DNA of 15,810 bases from assembly GCA_905221605.1 (NCBI GenBank), contig CAJNDS010000458.1, positions 936,485-952,294 of the forward strand. Direction: 5' to 3'. The notes below the pieces were generated by a model. The model was not told where the DNA came from, did not search any database, and saw only the letters and a list, made by a program, of their open reading frames with translations. Within the stretch, counting starts at the first letter, position 1; every line of letters begins with the position of its first letter. This document shows, in pieces, positions 1-6,172 of the stretch. Position numbers and translations under genes: made by a program. This stretch comes from Symbiodinium natans (Eukaryota > Sar > Dinophyceae > Suessiales > Symbiodiniaceae).

Positions 1-15
1 AACCCTAAAACTAAG

Positions 16-92
16 GCACTGTCTTTGGAGTCATCTTCTCGGCGGCGGCACTCTTCCTTTGGCGCCCCCAGGATGCTTGCCTGCACTGGGAG
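16..92 (+). CDS. Exon 1 (in window): membrane segment before the TIR-like domain
   Basis: An AG acceptor at 14-15 follows a CCCTAAA-type remnant, so the intron to its left probably also carries telomere repeat. The first two bases complete a codon begun upstream. It encodes a hydrophobic stretch and ends HWE at a GC donor (93-94). Reading through the donor in the same frame leads directly into the TTTAGGG array. Confidence 0.6.
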
Positions 93-2912
93 GCACGAAA
101 AAAGAGCCATCAGAAGCAGCTGACATCACCTGAGCAGTTTAGGGTTCAGGGTTTAGGGTTTAGGGTTTAGGGTTTAGGGTTTAGGGTTTAGGGTTTAGGG
201 TTTAGGGTTTAGGGTTTAGGGTTTAGGGCTTCGGGCTTAGGGTTTAGGAGTCCCCACCCACCACCCCCCAGAATTCTGAACCTTTGCTCCCCCCTGACGA
301 GTGGATTGGGAGGGGAGGGGGGCTCTTCGCCATGTTTTTGCTTGCCTTCTAACCTGCTGCTAAAACGCCGTAATAGAAAGGATGGAATACACACTGATCA
401 TATTCCCTTATGGTCCTTGTATAAATACACGGTAGCTTCCCCCAAAGGCCCTAAGGCCCTAAGGCCCTAAACCCTAAACCCTAAACCCTAAACCCTAAAC
501 CCTAAACCCTAAACCCTAAACCCTAAACCCTAAACCCTAAACCCTAAACCCTAAACCCTAAACCCTAAACCCTAAACCCTAACCCTAAACCCTAAACCCT
601 AAACCACATGGCGAGGCGAAGGTCTTTCTGGACGTCTGTTGCATCAACCAAGTCGACTCGAAGAAGAAGGCCGAAGGGATCGTCAGCCTCGGAGGCTTCG
701 TCGCCCAGTGGTACCCTTTCGCCTTTTTGTTTTAGGGTTTAGGGTTTAGGGTTTAGGGTTAGGGTTTGTTTAGGGTTTAGGGTTTAGGGTTTAGGGCTAG
801 GGTTTAGGGTTTAGAGTTTAGGGTTTAGGGGTTAGGGCTTAGGGCTTAGGTCTCAAGCAGGTTCCCTTATGAAGGAACCAACCCTAAGAAAAGGGCGCAC
901 CCTTGATTCTATCAATGGTTGCTGGGCTGCCAAGGAGGCATCTTGAAGCGATCCAAGTCGTTGTTCATTCTCTGGGACCCGAGCTACATCGAGAGGACCC
1001 CTAAACCCTAAACCCTAAACCCTAAACCCTAAACCCTAAACCCTAAACCCTAAACCCTAAACCCTAAACGACCGCGTGCAAGGTACAACTGCACGACTCG
1101 GGTCTGCGATGTCAGGCTGAACCCTATAGACCCTAAATCCCTACATCCCGCAGTTGCCTGACACCCCTTGCACCCCTAAACGATTCAGGGCTGCCCTAGA
1201 GACCCTAAACCCTAGACCCCTAAACCCTAAACCCTAAACCGTTGTAGAGGCCGTAGCCGACACAGGACCTGGTGCGTCTTCGAGATTGCCGCATTCTTGC
1301 ACGGCTGCGGCGCTCGGCCGCGCACCGTGGTGCGCCCAACGCTCCTGGGCCCTACGGCCTTGGCGACCTACGTGGGAACCTTGGTCGCCTAAACCCTAAA
1401 CCCTAAACCCTAAACCCTAAACCCTAAACCCTAAACCCTAAACCCTAAACCCTAAACCCTAAACCCTAAACCCTAAACCCTAAACCCTAAACCCTACCTG
1501 GCCAGCTACACCCCTAAACCCTTTTCCCTTTTTGGCTCAAGGTTTCCTTAATAAGGTAACCAACCCAAAAGAAGGGTGCCTCCTTATTGTAATTAAGGTG
1601 GTTGCTGGGCTACCGAGGAACTCCCAGCATGATGCTGCTGTGGATCTTCGTCCATGACTTTGATGATGACTTGCTCTTTGGGGTGGACTTCAACATCTGC
1701 GCGATGTTTGCGGCCTTCTTCTTGGCCTTCTACTGGGGCGTCGCGACCTTTCGCTCCTACTACCGCTCCATTCAGACCTTTTATCACCAGTTGCTCAACT
1801 TCCGGCTTCAGGATACGAAGTGCCACTGCTGCACAAGAGGACACATTTCAGAGGATGGCTCCCGGATGCCTTGTGACCGTGAGATTGTGGAGGGATGTAT
1901 TTGCAACTGGTTCGGAAGCGTGCAGAAGTTTGAGGAGTTCATCGCACCTCTCCTGCGCTCCACTTTCGAGAACCAGCTTGGACAACACCAGTTTCCCTAC
2001 AGCTGCCAGGCAGACCCTTGAGCATATCATGATCTCCCTCATCCAGGGCCCAGAGTAGGCCCTTATTCACTTTTGTTAGGGCTTAGCAAAAAATATCCCC
2101 GTTAAGCCAAAAACTCTTTCTATTCCAAGGTTTCTCATGGTACTAATTGGTCTTCGGGTAATCTTAAAAATATTTCTCAGAGGGCTTAAAGGTGCCACGT
2201 CAACCCTTATCCCAAACCGGTCGAGGCTACTTCCTCGTGATCTTTTGCCCTGCTGCCTGGCTTGCGATGGACCTGAGCGTGGGCGCAGCAGAACCAGGCA
2301 AGTCGGCTTTCCTTTAGTCTTACCACTACTGTTGGTTAGTAGGGAGTGAAATGTGGAACAATAAGTTCAACATGCCCTGCTAGCCAACAGTGAGTACAAA
2401 GCCTGAAAACCCAAACGACAACCTGTTCCTTCTGGAAACCTCGATGAGCTGAGGGTACATCGCCCGGTATGAGAAAGACTACTGGTCTGTGTTCTGGTTT
2501 TTCCAGCTCTTGGGGATCTGGCTCGGGACTATGCCCAGCATATCCAAACTGGCCTCGGGCTCAGACAAACGCGGACTCTTCAAGTTCAAACGATGTGATA
2601 TTAGAGCTTCTGTGGGCCTAAGATGGGCTTGCTGCAAGGTGTTAAAACGGACAACGCAGGGCTCTTAGAGCTCTAATCTGTTTTGCCAGAGAGGCTCTCT
2701 ACCTCACCCAGTGCTTCTGTGCGCCGCGTCGCTACTTGATCTGCGATGTGCTCCTGAACGTCATGATTGTGTCCTTGCTGAACTTCTGCTTCTACCTCTT
2801 CCTCCACACCACGCGGTTCTTCAATGACAAGCATAACAGCCCATTGAACGACCTGGACATCAGCATGCGTCTCGGCCTCCCATTTTTTGTTGGAGACCAT
2901 GGGTGTGCTTGA
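16..2912 (+). CDS. Multi-exon gene for a membrane-anchored TIR/HET-like protein (5' partial; 3' exon structure uncertain)
   Basis: I joined exons 16-92, 616-694, 938-995, 1266-1375 and 1618-2009; every junction keeps the reading frame (phases 0, 1, 2, 1) without a stop. The product starts with a hydrophobic segment (FGVIFSAAALFLW), then a TIR/HET-like core: VFLDVCCINQVD, SLGGILKRSKSLFILW, DPSYIER, TWCVFEIAAFL. The Glu of WCVFE (codon 1282-1284) lies where TIR NADases carry their catalytic Glu. Exon 1618-2009 adds a membrane segment (FNICAMFAAFFLAFYWGVATF region) and a Cys-rich block (CHCC, then MPCDREIV and NWFGS). Such proteins are, from memory, an expanded family in Symbiodinium; the function is unknown, and TIR-type signalling or NAD cleavage is inference. 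Probable further exons are 2298-2334, 2454-about 2605 and 2694-2909, with TGA at 2910. The true N-terminus lies left of the window. Gene status (functional or pseudogene) is undetermined. Confidence 0.7.
138..248 (+). repeat. TTTAGGG telomere-type array
   Basis: About a dozen near-perfect TTTAGGG units, with TTCAGGG and TTCGGGC variants at the edges. It lies inside intron I. Confidence 0.97.
446..605 (-). repeat. CCCTAAA telomere-type array (opposite orientation)
   Basis: Three GGCCCTAA variant units are followed by a long run of CCCTAAA, with one CCCTAA unit short of a base near 580. The G-rich strand is the minus strand, opposite to the array at 138-248 in the same intron. Confidence 0.97.
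616..694 (+). CDS. Exon 2: TIR/HET-like core, DVCCINQ motif
   Basis: It encodes AKVFLDVCCINQVDSKKKAE followed by GIVSLG and one base of the next Gly codon. The motif hydrophobic-D-x-x-CINQ-D is characteristic of HET/TIR-like domains. The donor GC at 695-696 was preferred over reading on to 708, because only this choice gives both a matching phase with exon 3 and a 6-bp repeat (GGAGGC) at the two junctions. Confidence 0.7.
730..848 (+). repeat. TTTAGGG telomere-type array
   Basis: TTTAGGG units with several single-base variants (GGTTAGGG, GGCTAGGG, TTTAGAG, CTTAGGG), so it is somewhat eroded. It lies inside intron II. Confidence 0.95.
852..937 (+). repeat. Shared intron 3' module, copy 1
   Basis: It begins CTCAAG, forms a near-palindrome (GGTTCCCTTATGAAGGAACC), continues AACCAACCC, and ends with TGGTTGCTGGGCT before the AG acceptor. 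It aligns over its length with 1536-1617. It appears noncoding in the gene's frame. Confidence 0.75.
938..995 (+). CDS. Exon 3: TIR/HET-like core, ILWDPSY motif
   Basis: It encodes ILKRSKSLFILWDPSYIE plus two bases of Arg. It continues exon 2 as SLG-GILKRS, the strand preceding the conserved Ser/Tyr region of TIR-like domains. It ends at a GA donor (996-997). Confidence 0.72.
999..1068 (-). repeat. CCCTAAA telomere-type array
   Basis: About ten nearly perfect units, starting three bases inside the proposed intron III. Confidence 0.97.
1198..1240 (-). repeat. Short CCCTAAA array with variants
   Basis: Units CCCTAAA, CCCTAGA and CCCCTAAA near the 3' end of intron III. Confidence 0.9.
1266..1375 (+). 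CDS. Exon 4: TIR/HET-like core, WCVFE motif
   Basis: The first base completes the Arg codon of exon 3; it then encodes TWCVFEIAAFLHG and a basic, Pro-containing segment ending ATYV plus one base of Gly. The WCxxE motif is a TIR-like hallmark. Past the GA donor at 1376 the frame hits TAA at 1390 in telomere repeat, so the exon must end before that. Confidence 0.75.
1388..1496 (-). repeat. CCCTAAA telomere-type array
   Basis: About fifteen nearly perfect CCCTAAA units inside intron IV. Confidence 0.97.
1527..1541 (+). other. Sequence matching the 3' end of the dinoflagellate spliced leader
   Basis: The last 15 bases of the dinoflagellate spliced leader, CCATTTTGGCTCAAG, match at 14 of 15 positions (A to T at 1529). 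It stands at the start of the shared module, as expected of a relict leader in a retroposed trans-spliced RNA. The leader's 5' part is not recognisable. Confidence 0.5.
1536..1617 (+). repeat. Shared intron 3' module, copy 2
   Basis: It starts CTCAAG, has an imperfect hairpin GGTTTCCTTAATAAGGTAACC, then CAACCC, and ends TGGTTGCTGGGCT a few bases before the acceptor. Copy 1 is at 852-937; the two differ by scattered substitutions and small indels. Confidence 0.75.
1618..2009 (+). CDS. Exon 5: membrane segment and Cys-rich region
   Basis: The first two bases complete Gly, then the product reads TPSMMLLWIFVHDFDDD, a hydrophobic helix (FNICAMFAAFFLAFYWGVA), and a conserved-looking block CHCCTRGH, DGSRMPCDREIVEGC, NWFGSVQKFEEF. 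The donor is placed at GC 2010-2011, because a 7-bp repeat CCAGGCA (2006-2012) recurs at 2294-2300 at a matching phase. Otherwise the frame stops at TGA 2019. The start at 1618 rather than the TTG at 1602 follows from the phase of exon 4. Confidence 0.7.
2010..2453 (+). other. Probable introns V (2010-2297) and VI (2335-2453) with a tiny exon between
   Basis: Intron V would be GC-AG with the direct repeat CCAGGCA at both junctions and no telomere repeat. The proposed exon 2298-2334 encodes about 12 residues before a GT donor (2335). Intron VI would be a canonical GT-AG intron ending CTGAG at 2453. Phases agree, but the middle exon is too short to prove. Confidence 0.4.
2454..2605 (+). CDS. 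Probable exon: membrane segment
   Basis: From 2456 it encodes YIARYEKDYWSVFWFFQLLG and continues IWLGTMPSISKL. An in-frame TGA lies just before the AG acceptor at 2452-2453, as expected if the exon starts there. The 3' end is not resolved: the frame stays open to about 2665, and several GC or GA donors are possible. Confidence 0.45.
2694..2912 (+). CDS. Probable terminal exon: membrane segment, stop TGA
   Basis: It follows AGAG at 2690-2693 and encodes ALYLTQCFCAPRRYLICDVL, then a hydrophobic helix (VSLLNFCFYLFLH) and a polar tail ending at TGA 2910-2912. The minus-strand ORF over the same bases lacks recognisable features and is taken as its shadow. The connection to the previous exon is not proven. 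Confidence 0.45.
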   Translation, partial: ALYLTQCFCAPRRYLICDVLLNVMIVSLLNFCFYLFLHTTRFFNDKHNSPLNDLDISMRLGLPFFVGDHGCA

Positions 2913-3540
2913 GGTACTTCCTACTAGCTACGCTACATTGTTCATTTCTTGCTCTACTGCGCATGCATGCAGTACCTTCCTTCGCCTTTAGTTGAACTTT
3001 AGACTTTTTGGGTTTCCTTATTTAGTAGGAATATTAAAGTTTCACTTTCTTCCCCTTGGTTCTTGGCGAGGCAAGGTACAGTGACCAGCATACACTGTGA
3101 ACGATAGCAGATTTCAGTCGAAGTGGATCTAGATACAGGATTGTCAAGGGAATCATCACTTTTTTTGTTTCAGGTTTGTGTCCCGCCGGGATTCCGAGAG
3201 GCTTATCTTGGGAAATTACATGGAACTGCTTGAATGAGTGCCCGTTGAACGAGAAGTGGTTTTGAGAATCCAGCACTCGCTTCCAAATGCAAGAATAGTT
3301 GCATGGTAATTGTTCGTGCTTCCCTGGGCATCATTCTAAGAGAAAGCAGAACCAGCAACATTGTGGTCCGCAAATCGTCTGACATGGAAAGCTCAATTCC
3401 GAGGACGGCTCGAGCCATTCTGATGTTTGTCACCTGGTGCCTGCCAGCGTGCCCTGGCCTTGCCGAAGGAATCGCACGATCGTCGCAGTAGAAGCAGGGC
3501 GCCTGACCCCTAAACCCTTGGCGGGAGGCTCGCGCCTGCA
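2913..3540. other. No supported gene
   Basis: AT-richer sequence with short ORFs on both strands, none showing recognisable motifs. It may contain 3' UTR or further exons of the upstream gene: an open stretch follows TTTCAG at about 3172 and ends at a TGA near 3264. No telomere arrays until 3541. Confidence 0.4.
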
Positions 3541-3598
3541 ACCCAAAACCCTAAACCCTAAACCCTCAACCCTAAACCCTAAACCCTAAACCCTAAAT
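3541..3598 (-). repeat. CCCTAAA telomere-type array
   Basis: About eight units, with one CCCTCAA variant and a CCCAAAA start. Confidence 0.95.
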
Positions 3599-3712
3599 CT
3601 CGAACGCACCTCTGCTGGGGTAGCCGGGCGGGGTCACTTTGGGCCAAAAGGCGAAGCATCCCCACCCCTTAGCGTTGCGCGGTGACATTTGGGCGAGAGG
3701 GCCCTTTCATTG

Positions 3713-3828
3713 ATTAGGGTTTCGGGTTTCGGGTTTCGGGTTTAGGGTTTAGGGTTTAGGGTTTAGGGTTCAGGGTTCAGGGTTCAGGGTTCAGGGTTTA
3801 TAGTTTATAGGGTTTTAGGGATTAGGGA
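3713..3828 (+). repeat. Telomere-type array with blocks of variants (TTTCGGG, TTTAGGG, TTCAGGG)
   Basis: Three TTTCGGG units, then about five TTTAGGG, then four TTCAGGG, then degenerate units. The block order suggests variants spread by local duplication. Confidence 0.93.
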
Positions 3829-3964
3829 CTGTGTAGCTTTTAGAGTTCCAAAGACCTCCCAAGGGTCAGGCCAATGGGGTTCCCGGCCCTCTGGTGCTCC
3901 CGGGCGGAAGGCGTTTTGAGGCCTCCACCCGAAAGGCCCCCCAAAGCCCTAGGAGGCCCCAAAA

Positions 3965-4005
3965 AGGGTTTAGGGTTTAGGGTTTAGGGTTTAGGGTTTA
4001 GGGTT
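3965..4005 (+). repeat. Short TTTAGGG array
   Basis: Five to six perfect units. Flanking sequence to about 4140 is purine-rich and shows no coding motif. Confidence 0.95.
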
Positions 4006-4143
4006 ATCCAAAGGAGAAAAAGACCAAAAGTTGCCCCGAAAGGCTCCGGGAGACTCTGAAAAACTTCAAAAAGCCCAACGACTTAAACCCCCAAGATCCC
4101 GCCTGGGAGATGCCCAAAAGCGTTTGCCCTATACAATTTCTCT

Positions 4144-4166
4144 GAACCCTAAACCCTAAACCATAA
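4144..4166 (-). repeat. Remnant of CCCTAAA units
   Basis: Two perfect units and one CCATAAA variant. Confidence 0.85.
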
Positions 4167-4244
4167 AGCTTCTTAGGTTCCTCCTCTTCTCGATGCCGGA
4201 GGTTCTGAAGTTGATACGCTCCAGGCCCGTACGTCTCCGCGCAA

Positions 4245-4400
4245 AGGGACAGAGGGGGGAGCGACAGGGGGGAGGGGTAGGGGGGTAGGCGGGGAGAGGG
4301 TGGTAGGGGGGCGATTATGCCCTCTAACCCCTAAAAGAGGGCCACAGGGTTGATTATGGGGGTAGAAGGTGGGTAGTAGTTGTACGAGGAGGAGGGGAAA
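4245..4400 (+). repeat. G-rich low-complexity tract
   Basis: Runs of four to six G are separated by short A/T spacers, densest at 4254-4311, with more GGGG and GGAGGAGG runs to 4396. It could form G-quadruplexes. No gene is seen. Confidence 0.85.
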
Positions 4401-4524
4401 CCAGCGGCTGCACCGTCATAACAGTCGCCAACGTCATCGTGGTCGCTGTCGCTATCGCAGCAGCAACGGCAAGTAGTGGTAGAGGTACTGGTGGCAATTC
4501 CCAGCCAATCCCAACACCTACAGT

Positions 4525-4577
4525 CGAAACCCGAAACCCGAAACCCTAAACCCTGAACCCTGAACCCTAAACCCTAA
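4525..4577 (-). repeat. CCCTAAA array with CCCGAAA and CCCTGAA variants
   Basis: Ordered variants: CCCGAAA (two), CCCTAAA, CCCTGAA (two), CCCTAAA. This is the reverse-complement counterpart of the TTTCGGG and TTCAGGG variants at 3713-3828. Confidence 0.92.
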
Positions 4578-4666
4578 GCCAGCCAACGATAAACGATCTT
4601 GCCCAGCCTCGAACCTGAACAAATCTGAAACCTGTTTCCCTGCAAACCTTGCTATGAATACCCACT

Positions 4667-4777
4667 CCCTAAACCCTACCCCTAAACCCTAGCCCTAAGC
4701 CCTAGGCCCTGAGCCTGAAGCCCTAAGCCCCAAGCTGAGCCCTGAGCCTGAAGCCCTAAGCCCTAACCCCTGAGCCT
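4667..4777 (-). repeat. Degenerate CCCTAAA-derived repeat (CCCTAAGC, CCCTGAGCCTGAAG)
   Basis: It starts as CCCTAAA and drifts into CCCTAAGC and a longer unit CCCTGAGCCTGAAG that itself occurs twice. It appears to be an eroded telomere array from which a new short tandem repeat has formed. Confidence 0.8.
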
Positions 4778-4802
4778 CAGCCCTGTGCACCCTTGGAGCT
4801 GT

Positions 4803-4877
4803 TAGGGTTTAGGGTTTAGGGTTTAGGGTTTAGGGTTTAGGGTTTAGGGTTTAGGGTTTAGGGTTTAAGGTTTAGGG
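4803..4877 (+). repeat. TTTAGGG telomere-type array
   Basis: About ten units, nearly perfect, with one TTTAAGG. Confidence 0.97.
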
Positions 4878-4980
4878 CTCCTTTGCCCTGCAATCCCAAA
4901 GAGCTCCGCCCTGAGCCCTGCAAGCGCTTGAGAGGCACAAGAAGCGGAGTTCACAAGATGCCACCCAGGAAGGCAGCATC

Positions 4981-5066
4981 TAGGGCTTAGGGTTTGGGGG
5001 TTGGGGTTTGGGGTTTGGGGTTTAGGGTTTAGGGTTTATGGTTTAGGGTTTAGGGTTTAGGGTTAG
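4981..5066 (+). repeat. TTTAGGG array with TTTGGGG block
   Basis: Three to four TTTGGGG-type units in the middle, with TTTAGGG on the 3' side. This is the last telomere-type array before the retroelement. Confidence 0.93.
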
Positions 5067-5189
5067 GTGCTGCCTCCAACCCGAATCCTGATCCGGAACT
5101 GCTTCCGGACGTTTTGCCTTCGTTTTAACCTGAGCTGTTGATGGTCAGGGTCAGATTCGCGGCTTCCCTTGCCGGTTGCCCTTGAAGCG

Positions 5190-5449
5190 CTCAAGCTTCG
5201 GCACTTATGCAGTAGCTTCTTGAAGCTTGCTGTGGCTGGCTCTGCCTAGCTTGTACAAAAGCAGCTCGGAAGTACTAAACAAGTGCCAACGCAAAGTGAG
5301 CACCTCACCCAAGCTGCTCCAAGCTCCACATAAATCAACAGCATCATCGTGGTCATGGACGGTAGAAGACCCGGATCCCAACCCTATAGTGCATGACGTA
5401 GGACCCAAATAGGCATGTCCCTAAAAAGGGTCACAGTACCGTTAACATA
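5190..5449 (+). repeat. Long direct repeat, copy 1 (unit of about 664 bp)
   Basis: Near-identical to 5854-6093. It starts CTCAAGC and ends GTTAACATA. Relative to copy 2 it has an extra block of about 45 bp at about 5307-5351 bounded by AGC, and lacks a block of about 22 bp. It contains the hairpin AGCTTCTTGAAGCT. No gene recognised. Confidence 0.93.
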
Positions 5450-5853
5450 CCCCCAGATACTCTCATCCTTATTGCTCCCGGAAAATGCGGATACTAAGGT
5501 CTTCCAGAGGGTATCAGCCAAAAGGCTCTGAGAATGATGGTGCCCACTTTGCTGCTCGGGAGCAGGTCAACAAGAGACCTTTCCTGACCTGTTGCTTGGG
5601 TTGCTGTGCCCATACTGTGGATTTGGGCAGCAGCAGCACCACATTCAACTCTTTTCTCAAGAGTAGCTGTCGACGCCGCGAAGAAGTGTACCATGTTACA
5701 GCATGAAGCGCTGCATACTCAAGAACAACGTAGCCTATGCTCGCGTAGTGAGCCCACACGGAAGGCCTTGTTTTCCTTGTATTGCCAGAGTGCGGCACAG
5801 ATGAATGCCGAACATCCCAACAAATGGTTTGGGGTGTACTGCGCCGTTCTGCC
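5450..5853. other. Spacer of the tandem repeat, no supported gene
   Basis: Between the two repeat copies there are several overlapping ORFs of 60-115 codons on both strands. None has recognisable domains, and they overlap each other in opposite frames, so all are treated as chance. Confidence 0.6.
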
Positions 5854-6093
5854 CTCAAGCCTCGGCACTTATGCAGTAGCTTCTTGAAGCTTGCTGTGCC
5901 TGGCTCTGCCTAGTGACACCAGTCACGAGGCCGTGCTTGTACAAAAGCAGCTCGGAAGTACTAAACAAGTGCCAACGCAAAGTGAGCATCATCGTGGTCA
6001 TGGACGGTAGAAGACCCGGATCCCAACCCCATAGTGCATGACGTAGAACCAAATAGGCATTTCCCTAAAAAGAGGCACAGTGCCGTTAACATA
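5854..6093 (+). repeat. Long direct repeat, copy 2 (truncated unit)
   Basis: Matches 5190-5449 with the indels noted there. Similarity ends after GTTAACATA at 6093, where copy 1 continues CCCCCAGATAC but this copy enters A-rich sequence. This suggests the tandem unit was interrupted at this point. Confidence 0.93.
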
Positions 6094-6172
6094 ACAAAGA
6101 ATATAACCTAGAAAAAAATATAAAATTAAAAAAAAAATATATAAAAAAGACCAAAGAAAACAAAAGGTCTGT
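6094..6172 (+). other. A-rich junction / putative leader of the retroelement
   Basis: About 75 bp of almost pure A/T with poly-A runs, ending in an AAGACCAAAG-type purine stretch. In the frame of the downstream ORF the last stop is TAA at 6104-6106; the following codons would give a Lys-rich stretch unlike the domain that follows. It could be a leader, filler DNA at a truncation point, or an assembly join. Confidence 0.5.

Larger units (their letters stand above)
93..615 (+). other. Intron I, GC-AG, two telomere-repeat arrays in opposite orientation
   Basis: This phase 0 intron begins GCACGAAA and ends GGCGAG. A 5-bp direct repeat GAGGC spans both junctions (90-94 and 613-617). Inside are a TTTAGGG array (about 138-248) and a CCCTAAA array (about 446-605), separated by about 200 bp of unique sequence. 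The boundary follows the dinoflagellate pattern of a non-GT donor and AG^G. Confidence 0.65.
695..937 (+). other. Intron II, GC-AG, TTTAGGG array plus shared 3' module
   Basis: This phase 1 intron is flanked by the direct repeat GGAGGC (691-696 and 934-939). It holds a TTTAGGG array (about 730-848), then a module at 852-937 that is also found at the 3' end of intron IV. Confidence 0.68.
996..1265 (+). other. Intron III, GA-AG, CCCTAAA arrays
   Basis: This phase 2 intron is flanked by the direct repeat AGGACC (994-999 and 1264-1269). It starts directly in a CCCTAAA array (about 999-1068). A stretch of about 130 bp with degenerate units follows, then a second short array (about 1198-1240). The shared 3' module is absent. 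The GA donor is non-canonical but known from dinoflagellates. Confidence 0.72.
1376..1617 (+). other. Intron IV, GA-AG, CCCTAAA array plus shared 3' module
   Basis: This phase 1 intron is flanked by the direct repeat GGAAC (1375-1379 and 1617-1621). It contains a long CCCTAAA array (about 1388-1496), then a spliced-leader-like 15-mer and the second copy of the shared module. Confidence 0.7.

Noticed and set aside
1251-1258. CCGTAGCC, identical to the 5' start of the spliced leader
   Set aside because: Only eight bases match and the following bases do not continue the leader; it lies just inside the acceptor of intron III and is probably chance.
138-1496. A true chromosome end
   Set aside because: Arrays are short, in both orientations, and separated by exons that splice in frame; no terminal array reaches the window edge.
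852-1617. CRISPR-like or regular repeat-spacer structure
   Set aside because: Only two copies of the module, unequal spacing, and placement at splice acceptors.
1593-2058. Minus-strand ORFs and the frame starting at 1654
   Set aside because: They overlap exon 5, whose frame is fixed by splice phases and recognisable family motifs.
2660-2698. A 33-nt intron 2661-2693 bounded by GGCTCT repeats
   Set aside because: Too short to be spliced plausibly; the join between the last two exons is left open.
3034-3541. ORFs 3034-3276 (-), 3203-3541 (-) and 3303-3491 (+)
   Set aside because: Short, overlapping on opposite strands, no recognisable domain or splice logic; not enough support for a gene.
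5485-5887. Cluster of ORFs on both strands in the repeat spacer
   Set aside because: Mutually overlapping, no motifs, and located in tandem repeat sequence.
5190-6093. The two long direct repeats as LTRs of a short element
   Set aside because: No TG...CA ends, no primer-binding site or polypurine tract, no coding content between them, and indels differ between copies; a tandem unit of about 664 bp explains them better.
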